A stretch of 15,330 nt of DNA, from positions 1-15,330 of the forward strand of contig DTSJ01000109.1 of the NCBI GenBank assembly GCA_012965445.1, read 5' to 3'. Positions 1-9,207 of the stretch are shown here, in pieces. Made by a program: the position numbers and the translations under genes. The first letter of the stretch is position 1; every line of letters begins with the position of its first letter. The notes beneath the pieces were generated by a model. The model had not been told where the DNA came from. It searched no databases and worked only from the letters and a program-made list of their open reading frames with translations. Origin of the DNA: Candidatus Hydrogenedentota bacterium. GTDB lineage: Bacteria; Hydrogenedentota; Hydrogenedentia; Hydrogenedentiales; GCA-2746185.

Positions 1-657
1 TTCGAGGATCTCGGATTGAAAGAAAGTACCCTGATAGCCTTCGTCAGCGACCACGGGGAAGAATTTCTCGAACACGGACGTACATTCCACGGCCAGAGTA
101 CCTATGGCGAACTCATGAACGTCCCCTTCATTCTCTGGCAGTACGAAGGACTTCCGAAGGGAATGAAAATCACTACAACAGTCGAGACTATTGACCTCAT
201 GCCAACCCTGCTCTCTCTGAGCGGACTAGAAATTCCCGAAGCCGTCCAGGGAGACGATTTGACACCCCTCTTTACCGACGATCAACCCGTCCAATCGACG
301 AACAGACCTGCTTTCTCCGAAAAGCCGCTAACCAAGCCCAACGGCTTCCCCCATGGCGAAGGTTCATCAGATGCCGTCATCGTTGGTGAATGGAAACTGA
401 TCCACAACCTCGTACCCCGTGATGGAATTCCCGAATTCGAGCTGTACAATCACCTGAACGATCCACTGGACAGCAAAAACGTCGCCCGTCAGCACGCCGA
501 CATTGTTCAGCAGCTAAGCAAAACGCTCACCCAATGGAAGATAAACGCCCAACAGTACGCGCTTCCGGAAGACACGCTCGGCAACAGCGAAATGTCGCAG
601 GCCGACATCGAGCGACTCGAAAGCATTGGCTACATGAACAAAAGTGTTGCTGAGTGA
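1..657 (+). CDS. Sulfatase/alkaline phosphatase superfamily enzyme, C-terminal part (5' end outside window)
   Basis: The reading frame is open from base 1, so the gene begins upstream; 218 residues are visible. An SDHGEEFLEHG stretch near the start matches the second metal-binding block (Asp-His) of type I sulfatases and related phosphatases. It is followed by the family's typical order: an NVPFILW strand, then a VETIDLMPTLLSLSG helix, then a lysine-containing strand (GEWKLIHN) and the ELYNHLNDPLDSKN segment that usually comes near the end. The catalytic Cys/Ser-x-Pro-x-Arg site would lie in the missing N-terminal part, so sulfatase cannot be told from a phosphoglycerol transferase or phosphonate hydrolase. 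Such enzymes usually act in the periplasm on sulfated glycans or on membrane glycan heads. The gene converges on the next one with a 47-base gap, in which I see no clear terminator. Confidence 0.9.
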   Translation, partial: FEDLGLKESTLIAFVSDHGEEFLEHGRTFHGQSTYGELMNVPFILWQYEGLPKGMKITTTVETIDLMPTLLSLSGLEIPEAVQGDDLTPLFTDDQPVQSTNRPAFSEKPLTKPNGFPHGEGSSDAVIVGEWKLIHNLVPRDGIPEFELYNHLNDPLDSKNVARQHADIVQQLSKTLTQWKINAQQYALPEDTLGNSEMSQADIERLESIGYMNKSVAE

Positions 658-704
658 TCCTCTCTCGTCTCACCCGAACACCCCGCCGAAACAATCCCGC
701 AATA

Positions 705-2531
705 TCACCCGGGACTGAACTCCAACAGACCAATGTAAATCGATACGTCATTCATGGCATCTCCGACCGGAGCAGACGAGTAGGCAATTCTGTTGATCCC
801 CGGCACCAGCGTCACCATAAAACTAACCGACTCTTCCTGTTCCGCATAAGGCCTCCCACCCCATGAAGCAACCAATTCATGGTTGACTTCTATCTCACAC
901 AAAATCGTCTCCTTCGCGCCGGCGAAGTGTTGCGTTACCCGGAAATCTCCTGCTTCTGTCCCGGCGTAGTCGATCTCGGCCGCAATAGTCGTGAAAAACG
1001 TCGAATAGACAAACAGCTCCGGCTTCTCATCCGAAACAATACTCGCACCGTCCAGCGCCTCGAGCATTTCATCAGGATGAACTACGCCGCCTTCGGGCAA
1101 TATCTCTATCTTGTGTGCCATACCCCGATAGACATTGGGTGGACCACTCATAAGAAGAATAGTCACCAGCGCAGCGCTCGTACCCAATAGGACGGGATAA
1201 ACGATCATCGAAAACCTTCGACGCAACTTTTCACTGCGAGGACTCAGTGCCTCTTCCCATAGAATTCCCCCGAACAGCATCGCGATCAGAGGTACCGAAA
1301 AATAGACATCGATATCATGTCGAGGACCAAAGTGGGGAACCATAAAGAAAAAATAGTGCGTCTGTTGCAGACATAGCCCTGCAGCCAGATAAATCCGCGG
1401 ATCCCGCATCCAGCTCGAACGTTTTCGTTTCAATTCGCCCCGAAGCAGGAGAAAGGCAAACAAACCCAGTGCCGGTACCACACCCAATCCCATATAAAAA
1501 AATACGTATCCGAGATCCGCGATATGCTCCCAGCTCAATACGTAACCCGGCCTAAAAAAAATGCTCCTGCTTTCAGCAACCTGAAGCTCATACCGTTGAA
1601 AAGGAATCCTGTTGTCCAGAAGAAAATTCCCCCGGTAGTCAGACAAAAACGATGCAAACCCGTCGCGCCAGAATGCGAACACAGTAATGAAAAACGATGA
1701 CGCAGCAGTCGGTACAATTACGAATGCTCTTCGGGGATTCAGGGTAACCAGATATAGCATCAGCATTCCAGCAAGCGGGATAAAACCAATATAGAAAGCT
1801 GGGAGCACCCCTGCGACTATTGTAAGTATCCAAAATTCTCTCCCCTCCGGCTTGCGAAGCAGTGCCAGACACACAATCGAGATATACGGAACGACAATAA
1901 AAGGATAGTACTCCTTATACCCTACGCCAAGTACAAACAGAAAAGGCGTAAGCATCGTCAGCCGCACCGCCAGACGCTTCCCGTTCCAGATCAGCAACGC
2001 GATACTCCCAAGGCACACCGTCAGCGTCGAAGCAAGAGAAACATATACGTCCACCCCGCCCACATGACGCAACATCCAATCTTCCCAGAGCGTCGAAAGC
2101 CAAATCCCCCGAAACCCGAAGTTGATCAGTTGATAGCCCGCAAGCCACTTCGCGGGTACAATATTCTGATGAAGAAACATCAGCAAAATGTTCCCGTCCC
2201 CGTAAACAAATATCGGTGAATACGAAAACAGAATGTTCGCTGCACTGATTAGCAGAATCGATGCCCACAAACCGATTAAAACATATCGCTCGTGCCGCGC
2301 AGATCCCGCTGCAAGACCCAAAAGAGCAGAAAAAATCAATCCCACAATAAACGGTGGAGAGCTGACAAACCTACCAACTCTCAAAGGCCCGTCAGAAAGA
2401 AGCACGGTTGTCAGGCCAACCAAACTAAACAGAATTGCCGCAAAAAGTGCAGACTTCCAATGCTTCAGCGAATATACGGCCCGGGCATCATCAACATCCA
2501 ATTCTGGCTGTGTGGATCCCGCATCATTCAT
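705..2531 (-). CDS. Polytopic membrane protein, possibly a GT-C-like glycosyltransferase, function unknown
   Basis: Encodes 608 residues. I chose the ATG at 2531 because a GAGAGAG purine run lies just upstream; an in-frame TTG at 2573 would add 14 residues without a ribosome binding site. A short cytoplasmic N-terminus of about 25 residues precedes about 12-13 hydrophobic segments spread between residues 26 and 461. The last 145 residues are soluble, beta-rich in appearance and presumably periplasmic. A VYGDGN motif (109-114) after the third membrane segment sits where GT-C enzymes keep their catalytic acid, and PHFGPRHDIDVYF (399-411) is a striking polar run between late helices. I do not recognise the family. 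Its neighbours (sulfatase, methyltransferase, GT2, two GT-C proteins) favour a role in assembling or transferring a lipid-linked sugar. A transporter or polymerase is also possible. Confidence 0.85.
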   Translation of the reverse strand: MNDAGSTQPELDVDDARAVYSLKHWKSALFAAILFSLVGLTTVLLSDGPLRVGRFVSSPPFIVGLIFSALLGLAAGSARHERYVLIGLWASILLISAANILFSYSPIFVYGDGNILLMFLHQNIVPAKWLAGYQLINFGFRGIWLSTLWEDWMLRHVGGVDVYVSLASTLTVCLGSIALLIWNGKRLAVRLTMLTPFLFVLGVGYKEYYPFIVVPYISIVCLALLRKPEGREFWILTIVAGVLPAFYIGFIPLAGMLMLYLVTLNPRRAFVIVPTAASSFFITVFAFWRDGFASFLSDYRGNFLLDNRIPFQRYELQVAESRSIFFRPGYVLSWEHIADLGYVFFYMGLGVVPALGLFAFLLLRGELKRKRSSWMRDPRIYLAAGLCLQQTHYFFFMVPHFGPRHDIDVYFSVPLIAMLFGGILWEEALSPRSEKLRRRFSMIVYPVLLGTSAALVTILLMSGPPNVYRGMAHKIEILPEGGVVHPDEMLEALDGASIVSDEKPELFVYSTFFTTIAAEIDYAGTEAGDFRVTQHFAGAKETILCEIEVNHELVASWGGRPYAEQEESVSFMVTLVPGINRIAYSSAPVGDAMNDVSIYIGLLEFSPG

Positions 2532-2670
2532 AAAACTCTCTCTGCTTCGGTACGTAAAATTCACAAGCGGCAACGAAATACGAAACTAACACGACCGACT
2601 CAAAAAATTCAATGCTCCAGCGAGGAACTACCGCTCCTGCAAAACGCCAACTACAGGTTCTCCTCACTTT

Positions 2671-2699
2671 TTGAGATTCAGCCGCATAAATGGGATAAT
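2671..2699 (+). promoter_or_regulatory. Sigma70-type promoter for the methyltransferase-glycosyltransferase run
   Basis: TTGAGA at 2671-2676 and GATAAT at 2694-2699 are separated by 17 bases. This is near-consensus and the best promoter-like pair I saw in the gap between the two divergent genes. Transcription would start near 2706, leaving a leader of about 35 bases before the GTG at 2742. No operator palindrome stands out around it. Confidence 0.6.
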
Positions 2700-2741
2700 G
2701 CCCCCTAATTCCAACTCCCAAATCAATCAGGACTATCCTGC

Positions 2742-3473
2742 GTGTCAGAGCAATCGACCGAATACGACTACGATTCCATTAGTACCGGATACTATGACGA
2801 GGTTTTTCACCGCGCATCGGGTTCCCAAAGCAAGTGGCATCATCTGAAATTCCGCCATGTGCGCCGCGCAATGCCAGACACGTTTGCACGTCATCTCGAC
2901 ATTGCTTGCGGTGCCGGAACATTCATCGGGACGTTGAATGAGCATGAGCAATCCGTGGGCACGGACATCGCACAGGCACAAGTGGACTACGCATCGCAAC
3001 AGTACCAAACCGAAAATCATACCTTTCGATGCGTACCGCCTGGACCGCTTCCCTTCGAGGACGGCAGCTTCGATGTTGTCACCATAATCGAACTGATTGA
3101 GCATCTCGAAGAAAACGTAGTCACCGATCTACTTACCGAAGCGCGCCGTGTTCTCACTCCCGGCGGGAAAATCGTCCTCACAACACCCAACTACGCCAGC
3201 CTCTGGCCATTGCTCGAAATCGCCGTAAACCGTCTCAGCGAACTTTCGTACGCGGACCAGCACATCAATCTGTACAAAAAGAAAACACTCCTCCGCGCAC
3301 TCAAAGAAATCGGATTTGAAAAATGCCGCGTAACTACATTTCAGGGCCTCGCCCCCTTTTCAGCAGCAATTCACTGGAAACTCGCCGACCTCTGGCAGAC
3401 AATTGAAAATCCCATCCTAAGACCCGCGTTCGGTTTTTTACTGTTGGGCGAAGCATTCGCCCCAAACCACTAA
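2742..3473 (+). CDS. Class I SAM-dependent methyltransferase
   Basis: Encodes 243 residues from a GTG start; only a weak AGGA-like run precedes it. The Rossmann-fold methyltransferase motifs are in order: motif I HLDIACGAGTF (51-61), the acidic residue closing strand 2 in GTDIA (73-77), SFDVVTIIELIEHLEE at 109-124 (motif II region, with the EhxE-like acidic helix), and VLTPGGKIVLTTPN at 137-150 (motif III). This is the UbiE/type 11 pattern common in glycan and quinone methyltransferases. It is the first gene after the promoter at 2671-2699 and is followed 24 bases later by the GT2-GtrA gene. An inferred role is methylating a sugar or lipid intermediate of the same pathway; the substrate cannot be read from sequence. 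The last 40 residues (IHWKLADLWQTIENP onward) are hydrophobic and may touch the membrane. Confidence 0.92.
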   Translation: MSEQSTEYDYDSISTGYYDEVFHRASGSQSKWHHLKFRHVRRAMPDTFARHLDIACGAGTFIGTLNEHEQSVGTDIAQAQVDYASQQYQTENHTFRCVPPGPLPFEDGSFDVVTIIELIEHLEENVVTDLLTEARRVLTPGGKIVLTTPNYASLWPLLEIAVNRLSELSYADQHINLYKKKTLLRALKEIGFEKCRVTTFQGLAPFSAAIHWKLADLWQTIENPILRPAFGFLLLGEAFAPNH

Positions 3474-3497
3474 CCCTAGGATAGTACAATCCAGATT

Positions 3498-4589
3498 ATG
3501 CCGGCAAAAGAACTCACAATCGTCGTACCAACGTTCAATGAAAATGACAACGTCGAGGAACTCATCGCCCTCCTCGAAAAATGTCTCGATGGAATCGAAT
3601 GGGAAGTCGTGTTTGTCGACGACAACAGCCCCGACGGTACCGCCGAACACGCGTTCACGATAAATCGCGAAAAACCAGACGTGCGCTGCATAAGGCGCGT
3701 CGGTCGCAGAGGGCTGTCCTCCGCCTGTATCGAAGGAATATGTTCCTCCTCCGCCCCATACGTCGCCGTCATGGACGCAGACATGCAGCACGACGAAACC
3801 ATCCTTCCTACCATGCTCCAAAAGCTCAAGTCCGACGATCTAGACCTGGTCGTCGGCAGCCGCTTCACCGAAGGCGGCTCCACAGGCGGTCTCCCCGGAA
3901 TCAGAGTCAAAATGAGCAAATTTGCTACATGGCTAGGCACAAACCTCCTCCGCGTCACCACAACCGACCCCATGAGCGGCTTCTTTATGCTCAAACGTTC
4001 CTTCTTCTACGAAGTCGTCGACCACCTCTCCGGAAAAGGCTTCAAAATCCTCCTCGATATCATGGCGTCGTCAAAAAATGAAGTGAAATTCGGAGAAGTA
4101 CCCTACAACATGCGCGCACGCGAACACGGTGAAAGTAAACTCGATTCAGTCGTTCTCTGGGAATACCTCCTTCTCCTCTGCGAAAAAACAATCGGAAGAT
4201 TCATTCCTGTGCGCTTCATTTTCTTCGTAATGATGGGCCTCACGGGTGCCGTCGTGCATCTAGCGATCCTCCTCTCCGCTTACTACCTCTGGGATGTCGC
4301 CTTCATCACCGCACAATCCGCCGCCGTCGTCACAGCAATGACCATAAACTACTTCCTCAACAACACTTTCACCTACTCAGATCGGCGCAACCGCGGCTTC
4401 GCCCTCATTCGCGGGCTGTTCATCTTCTACCTCAGCTGCGCAAGCGGGGCCGCCATCAACGTCATCGTCGCAAAATACCTTTTCGACTACGGACTGCCCG
4501 TAGCTATCTCTGGACTCTTTGGTGCAGGCGTCGGCGCAGTCTGGAACTACAGTCTCAGCTCCCAATATGCCTGGAAAAACGGGAAATAG
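3498..4589 (+). CDS. Polyprenyl-phosphate sugar synthase (GT2, DPM1-like) fused to a GtrA-like membrane domain
   Basis: Encodes 363 residues in two domains. Residues 1-235 form a GT-A glycosyltransferase: VVPTFNENDNVEELI (9-23), the nucleotide-binding VDDNSPDGT (40-48), the metal-binding D-A-D at 93-95 followed by MQHD, VVGSRF (118-123), and DPMSGFFMLKR (157-167), the hallmark of dolichyl/undecaprenyl-phosphate sugar synthases. Residues 236-363 hold four hydrophobic helices with NYFLNNTFTY (284-293) and a late WNYSLSSQYAW, the signature of GtrA/DPMS_TMD domains. The enzyme would load a hexose from a nucleotide sugar onto a polyprenyl phosphate at the inner membrane, with the GtrA part anchoring it or helping flip the product. 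The two GT-C genes just downstream are natural users of that product. ATG is taken as the start and the family length fits. Which sugar is used is unknown. Confidence 0.93.
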   Translation: MPAKELTIVVPTFNENDNVEELIALLEKCLDGIEWEVVFVDDNSPDGTAEHAFTINREKPDVRCIRRVGRRGLSSACIEGICSSSAPYVAVMDADMQHDETILPTMLQKLKSDDLDLVVGSRFTEGGSTGGLPGIRVKMSKFATWLGTNLLRVTTTDPMSGFFMLKRSFFYEVVDHLSGKGFKILLDIMASSKNEVKFGEVPYNMRAREHGESKLDSVVLWEYLLLLCEKTIGRFIPVRFIFFVMMGLTGAVVHLAILLSAYYLWDVAFITAQSAAVVTAMTINYFLNNTFTYSDRRNRGFALIRGLFIFYLSCASGAAINVIVAKYLFDYGLPVAISGLFGAGVGAVWNYSLSSQYAWKNGK

Positions 4590-4628
4590 CCCCGTGTCGA
4601 TGCCCATGCCAACGATCCGCAACAGCGC

Positions 4629-7151
4629 ATGGAACCCAATCCAGAGGAATCCGCCCGCATGACCACCGAGCCGGCGAACGAATCCTCTAGCCCAACTCGA
4701 ACAGGCTACTTCGTCGCGCTTGCCGCATTCACGGGTCTGTGCCTCGCCATGTTCGGCGACCTGATATTTCAGGCCGATGGAAATGTCATATCCTATCGCC
4801 TTAGCGACGGCTCCCAATACTTCACCCGCATACGCGCTTTCGGATTTCGCGAACTCGCCAACGGCAACATCCCTCTGTGGAACCCCCACATATACTCTGG
4901 AACGCCATTCGTAGGCGGATTCCAATCCGCCATGTTCTACCCCTTTAACCTTATTTACCTCGCCTTTTCAGTCGACACTGCCATGAACATGGATGTCGCC
5001 TTCCACGTCATGCTTACCGGATTCTTCATGTTCGCATGGGCCCGCGGAAGAGGCTTACGCTGGGATTCCTCATTCCTCGCAGGTGTTCTACTGGCCTTCG
5101 GCGGAGCATGCTTCTCCCGCGTAATGGCCGGTCATATCACCATGCTCCAGGTAATGTGCTGGGCGCCCCTAATCATGCTCTCAATAGACAGTATTTTTAG
5201 ACGCCCCAGCGCTGGATGGGTACTCATCGGCGTATTCGCCACAACCATGCAAATACTCGCCGGACACCCGCAGTCACTCTTCATGACCGGATTTCTGGCC
5301 GCCCTGTATTGTGCAATCAGACTCATTGCATGCCCCCGTCGGGCCAAAACACTACTCGCCCTGCTCCCCTTCGGAATCATCCCTCCACTCATGGCCTGTG
5401 TACAGCTATGGACTGGCCTGGATGCTACTTCGGAGAGTATGCGATCCACCGGCACTGATGTCAGCTTCGCATCTACATTCTCTCTCCATCCCGAAAGCCT
5501 CATCGGATTCATCATGCCCGACTTCTTCGGAAACATGATTCACCTCATGTATTGGGGTCGATGGGCATTTTGGGATTCCACGAATTTTATAAGCATCACT
5601 GCATTACTCCTGATTGGCTATGCCATCGTCGCTGCAAAAGATCGCCAAAAATGGATCTTCGTCGCACTGACCGCATTGCTCGTCGTGATCTCCCTCGGTC
5701 GATACACACCCGTCTACGAATGGTTCCTTACAAATCTACCCGTCTTCGGCAGCTTTCGATCACCCGGAAAATTCATGTACCCCGCCTCAATGCTGCTCGC
5801 TATGTTGGCTGCCATGGGCTTCGACGTATTTGCGAACCGAAAGCGCACATCAAAAATTATTGCACTTACGCCCGCCATACCCGGAATCGTCGGCCTCATC
5901 ATTGCAGCAGCTGCCTGGTTCGCAATCTACAAATCAAATATGGACGTTTTTTCGGGCATGATCAACGTTCGAAGGGATATGGGCGACACCTTTTTCTTCT
6001 GGACTGCCGGATTCGAAATTACCGATGAATATTACTACAATGCAGCGTCACTCATTTACTACAGCATCCTGGCCGCAAGTACAACTGCTCTGCTTATCGC
6101 CGCAGTTCAATTTCTCTCCCTGAAACGTAAAATTTGGCTCCACGGCCTGTTCGTACTCGCCATCGTCGAAGTCCTCGTCTTCGCACGCGTCCATAGGCCA
6201 ACGTTCGATCTCGCTGACCATCAGCGCGATCTATACGACCGCGTCGTCTCGCAGGACAATGGCGACTATCGAATTATGGACGTTGCAGGAATCGACAACT
6301 CCCGCAGAAATTATGCTATCGATAAACAACTGTTCAGCATCTGGGGCTACGACCCTGTAATCCTGGACCGATACGCCACCTTTATCGTTTTCGCAGGAGC
6401 ACTAAGAAACCACGACAACGAACTTCGAACGGGAGCGCTGACTGGTGGCGATCCAATCGCTCAATCCATTCACTGGCACAAAAACATCGTTTTTACTGCA
6501 GAAGGTATCATCGGCGATCTTGAGTTGTTTCGACTCCTCCGCACCCGCTACATCATTATAGCCCCCGGACAATGGGACCTCCCCTCCAGCCTCTGGCCTC
6601 TCGAAGGCGCACTCCAGCGCTTTCACATTATGAATCGCTACCAGGTCTGCGAAACGAAGGAAGACCTCTTCAATGTCATGGCCGACCCAGATTTTCCCGT
6701 CGCAGATCTCGCGCTCGTAGAACAAGAACTCAATCCAAAGCCCGCAATCCTCACCGAAGGACAAAGTGTCACCGCCAGCATAAACATTCTCGACGAATCG
6801 ACTGACCACGTCACCATCGAAGTTGAAGTTGACAAAGACACCCTGCTCGTCATGACCGACTCCTACAGTAAAAACTGGAAGGCAAAAGCCCTGGAAGGCT
6901 CGATCCAAAAGAACTACGACCTCATTCCAGTCGACTACACATTACGCGGAATCCCCATATTAGCCGGAAAACACACCATACGAATCGAATACGCACCCGC
7001 ATCCTACACAATTGGTCGTTGGATTTCGCTCACAAGTATCGCCCTCTACATCATCACCGCAATCATCGTATTGGTAAAAAAAATGCACTCACCTCGCGTT
7101 CAACCTGATTCTCGACCCGAACAACAACCACAAACTGTCGATACCCCATGA
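4629..7151 (+). CDS. YfhO-like GT-C membrane protein
   Basis: Encodes 840 residues with many membrane segments between residue 25 and about 500, a long soluble stretch, and a final membrane helix near 798-818. The block NIPLWNPHIYSGTPF (80-94) followed by QSAMFYPFN is the recognisable signature of YfhO-family proteins (GT-C superfamily), which are linked to glycosylation of teichoic acids or other envelope glycans in Firmicutes. Asp60 in RLSDGSQYF is a candidate catalytic or metal residue of the first outer loop. The late region LLVMTDSYSKNWKA (from 739) and the GIPILAGKHTIRIEYAP stretch match the beta-sandwich that closes YfhO proteins. The start could also be the ATG at 4659, which has an AGAGGA run about 10 bases ahead. 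The gene lies 39 bases after the GT2-GtrA gene and overlaps the next gene by four bases, so it is probably translationally coupled. Confidence 0.88.
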   Translation: MEPNPEESARMTTEPANESSSPTRTGYFVALAAFTGLCLAMFGDLIFQADGNVISYRLSDGSQYFTRIRAFGFRELANGNIPLWNPHIYSGTPFVGGFQSAMFYPFNLIYLAFSVDTAMNMDVAFHVMLTGFFMFAWARGRGLRWDSSFLAGVLLAFGGACFSRVMAGHITMLQVMCWAPLIMLSIDSIFRRPSAGWVLIGVFATTMQILAGHPQSLFMTGFLAALYCAIRLIACPRRAKTLLALLPFGIIPPLMACVQLWTGLDATSESMRSTGTDVSFASTFSLHPESLIGFIMPDFFGNMIHLMYWGRWAFWDSTNFISITALLLIGYAIVAAKDRQKWIFVALTALLVVISLGRYTPVYEWFLTNLPVFGSFRSPGKFMYPASMLLAMLAAMGFDVFANRKRTSKIIALTPAIPGIVGLIIAAAAWFAIYKSNMDVFSGMINVRRDMGDTFFFWTAGFEITDEYYYNAASLIYYSILAASTTALLIAAVQFLSLKRKIWLHGLFVLAIVEVLVFARVHRPTFDLADHQRDLYDRVVSQDNGDYRIMDVAGIDNSRRNYAIDKQLFSIWGYDPVILDRYATFIVFAGALRNHDNELRTGALTGGDPIAQSIHWHKNIVFTAEGIIGDLELFRLLRTRYIIIAPGQWDLPSSLWPLEGALQRFHIMNRYQVCETKEDLFNVMADPDFPVADLALVEQELNPKPAILTEGQSVTASINILDESTDHVTIEVEVDKDTLLVMTDSYSKNWKAKALEGSIQKNYDLIPVDYTLRGIPILAGKHTIRIEYAPASYTIGRWISLTSIALYIITAIIVLVKKMHSPRVQPDSRPEQQPQTVDTP

Positions 7152-8842
7152 GCGAAAAAGTCCGAGAACCCGCCGACCATCGCAGGCCCCTCCTCGCACT
7201 CGCCAGTATCATTTTCCTTCTCCTCATTCCATTCGTAAACAAGGCCTACCACATCGACGATCCCTTTTACCTCTGGACTGGTCAACACATTCTGGAAGAC
7301 CCCTTCGACTTCTACGGATACGACATAAACTGGACTGGCTTCAATTCCTCGGCCGCCGCAGAAAATAAAAATCCACCGCTCGTCTCCTATTACATGGCTC
7401 TGGTCGGGCTCCTCGTCGGCTGGCAGGAATGGACCATGCACCTCGCTTTTATGTTTCCCGCCATCGGAGTAGGCCTGGGCAGTTACTTGATCGCAACCCG
7501 ATTCACCGAGCGACCTCTGTTGTCCATCGTTATCGCGATCAGCACGCCTGCCTTCGTCGTTTCCAGCACAAACGTCATGGCAGAAATTATGATGCTGTGC
7601 TTCTACGTATGGGCAATCCATTTCTGGATGCTGGGAATCGAAACAAAGAAAAACCGCTATCTGTTCGTCGGCGCACTGTGCATCGCGGCATCGACCCTCG
7701 CCAAATATTTCGGCTTCAGCCTACTGCCCCTGCTGTTCGTTTTCACCATCCTCGAAACTCGAAAACCCGGATGGTGGCTAGCACATCTGGGAATCGCCGT
7801 CGGTATAATTCTCCTCTACGAAGCATGGACCCTATACCTCTACGACCAAGGACTCCTCAGCGAAGCAGCGACATTCGCAACGGACTATCGCCAGGAAAAC
7901 GCCATATCACGAAATACAAAAAGCTTCGTAGGCCTCGCATTCACAGGGGGCTGCATTGCCAGCGTCACGCTGCTCTCCCCCGTCCTCTTCTCATGGAAAT
8001 GGCATCTACCCGTTTGGGTATCGGGTGCCTACTTCTTCTTCATCGCATACAACTACCCCCACATCTTTCAAGAACAGCACATCCTCAAGCGGGACCACAA
8101 TGACTGGAATTTTATCGTACATTTCTCCATATTCTGCGTAGCCGGACTCTTCGTAATACTGCTCCCCATTCTCGACCTCCTCAAACACCGAAACAAAGAG
8201 TCGCTCTTCCTGTTCTTATGGGTAATGGGAACCTTCCTCTTTGCCACCCAGGTCAACTGGACCGCCAACGCGCGCTCCATCGTGCCCATGGCAACACCCA
8301 TCGGAATCCTTGTCGGACGAAGACTAAGTCTTGTCCATACCGACAAGCCCTTCCCTCTCAGGCGCGTTTCAACAGGCCTCACAATCGCGCTCATGCTCGC
8401 CCTGACCCTGGCATACGCCGACTACACGTTGGCCCGTGCAGGCAAACAAGCCGCGGCAGTACTAACGGAAAAATTCCCTGACGAAGACTCTACAATTCGA
8501 TTCACAGGTCATTGGGGCTACCAATATTACATGATGCAGACCCAATACTTTCAGCCGCTTGTGTACAACCCAACTCTATTCAAAGAGGGCGATATTCTAA
8601 TCATCTCCGAAAACAACACCGGACTCTTTCTCGAAGACGGGCAAGGCGATTTTCCCGATCCCATGACCATCGATGTCTTCCCCTGGGCAACTGTCTGGTC
8701 AAAATCGAAAAGATCCGGTCTCTACGCCGATATTTGGGGCAGCATACCCTATTCATTCGGTCTCATTCCGGACGAAACCTTTCACATCATGCTCTCATAT
8801 CGCGACACCATGATAGACCTGAAAGAATTCAAACCAGAATAG
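7148..8842 (+). CDS. GT-C glycosyltransferase, ArnT/PMT (GT39/GT83) style
   Basis: Encodes 564 residues, beginning inside the stop of the YfhO-like gene (ATGA). After a first membrane helix (14-31) comes HIDDPFYLW (35-43), the early periplasmic acidic motif typical of polyprenyl-phosphate-dependent transferases of the PMT/ArnT type. NKNPPLVSYYMAL (73-85) is the usual second landmark. About ten further hydrophobic segments run to about residue 440, with a soluble C-terminal part of about 120 residues. The enzyme would take a sugar from a polyprenyl-phosphate donor, plausibly that made by the GT2-GtrA protein, and transfer it outside the cytoplasmic membrane. The acceptor (lipid A, protein or polysaccharide) is not evident. 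A hairpin overlaps its stop codon, and the run of genes seems to end here. Confidence 0.88.
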   Translation: MSEKVREPADHRRPLLALASIIFLLLIPFVNKAYHIDDPFYLWTGQHILEDPFDFYGYDINWTGFNSSAAAENKNPPLVSYYMALVGLLVGWQEWTMHLAFMFPAIGVGLGSYLIATRFTERPLLSIVIAISTPAFVVSSTNVMAEIMMLCFYVWAIHFWMLGIETKKNRYLFVGALCIAASTLAKYFGFSLLPLLFVFTILETRKPGWWLAHLGIAVGIILLYEAWTLYLYDQGLLSEAATFATDYRQENAISRNTKSFVGLAFTGGCIASVTLLSPVLFSWKWHLPVWVSGAYFFFIAYNYPHIFQEQHILKRDHNDWNFIVHFSIFCVAGLFVILLPILDLLKHRNKESLFLFLWVMGTFLFATQVNWTANARSIVPMATPIGILVGRRLSLVHTDKPFPLRRVSTGLTIALMLALTLAYADYTLARAGKQAAAVLTEKFPDEDSTIRFTGHWGYQYYMMQTQYFQPLVYNPTLFKEGDILIISENNTGLFLEDGQGDFPDPMTIDVFPWATVWSKSKRSGLYADIWGSIPYSFGLIPDETFHIMLSYRDTMIDLKEFKPE

Positions 8843-8865
8843 AGTGAAAGCGATACTCTCTCTGG
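8834..8865 (+). terminator. Imperfect hairpin over the stop codon of the GT-C gene
   Basis: CCAGA (8834-8838) pairs with TCTGG (8861-8865), and inside it AGAGT (8841-8845) pairs with ACTCT (8855-8859), around a nine-base loop with a small internal bulge. The TAG stop lies within the left arm. No T-tract follows, so a classical Rho-independent terminator is unlikely; it may protect the 3' end of the message or mean nothing. Confidence 0.3.
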
Positions 8866-8871
8866 ATACGC

Positions 8872-9165
8872 TCACTTCCCAATCAGAGCAATCAGCCCGT
8901 CCGCCAAACTTCCGCGCCAATTCAGGTAATGGTGTCCGCCGTTAAATTCATCGTACTTGACGATTTCGTTGCCCTTCGCCAAGAGAACATCCCGAAAATG
9001 GCGGTTCGTGGTCACCATGCTCGGCGATCCACCTTCGTTCATACCGCTCTCGATAAAGAAACGTATCGGTTTCGACTCCGCCTTTGCGTACTGACGCGTC
9101 AGCCATTCGCCTTCGACCTGTGGCTCGCTCAGATGCCCGTCCACACGGCCCCAAAATACGTCGAA
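8872..9165 (-). pseudogene. Enterochelin-esterase-like protein, C-terminal remnant
   Basis: The leftward frame ending at 8872 carries a convincing esterase tail of about 98 residues: FWGRVDGHLSEPQ, GEWLTRQYA, PIRFFIESG, NRHFRDVLLAKG and GGHHYLNWRGSLADGLIALIGK. This is the C-terminal pattern of Fes/putative esterase (alpha/beta hydrolase, PF00756) proteins, whose catalytic His lies in the GGH motif. The part that should hold the nucleophile elbow and the N-terminal two thirds is absent. Upstream of about 9165 the frame stays open to 9309, but the residues no longer look like the family, and the DNA there belongs to a different relic on the other strand. It is probably a decaying gene cut by a rearrangement. 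No ribosome binding site for an independent short protein was seen. Confidence 0.72.
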
Positions 9166-9207
9166 AACCTCAAAAGTCTCAGAGGACTCAAATTCGATAC
9201 CGCCTGA

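Noticed and set aside
2233..2708. Two long overlapping plus-strand open frames opposite and just beyond the start of the membrane protein gene
   Set aside because: The translations are rich in Arg, Lys, Ser and Asn with no family features, lie mostly antisense to a clear gene, and run through the promoter at 2671-2699.
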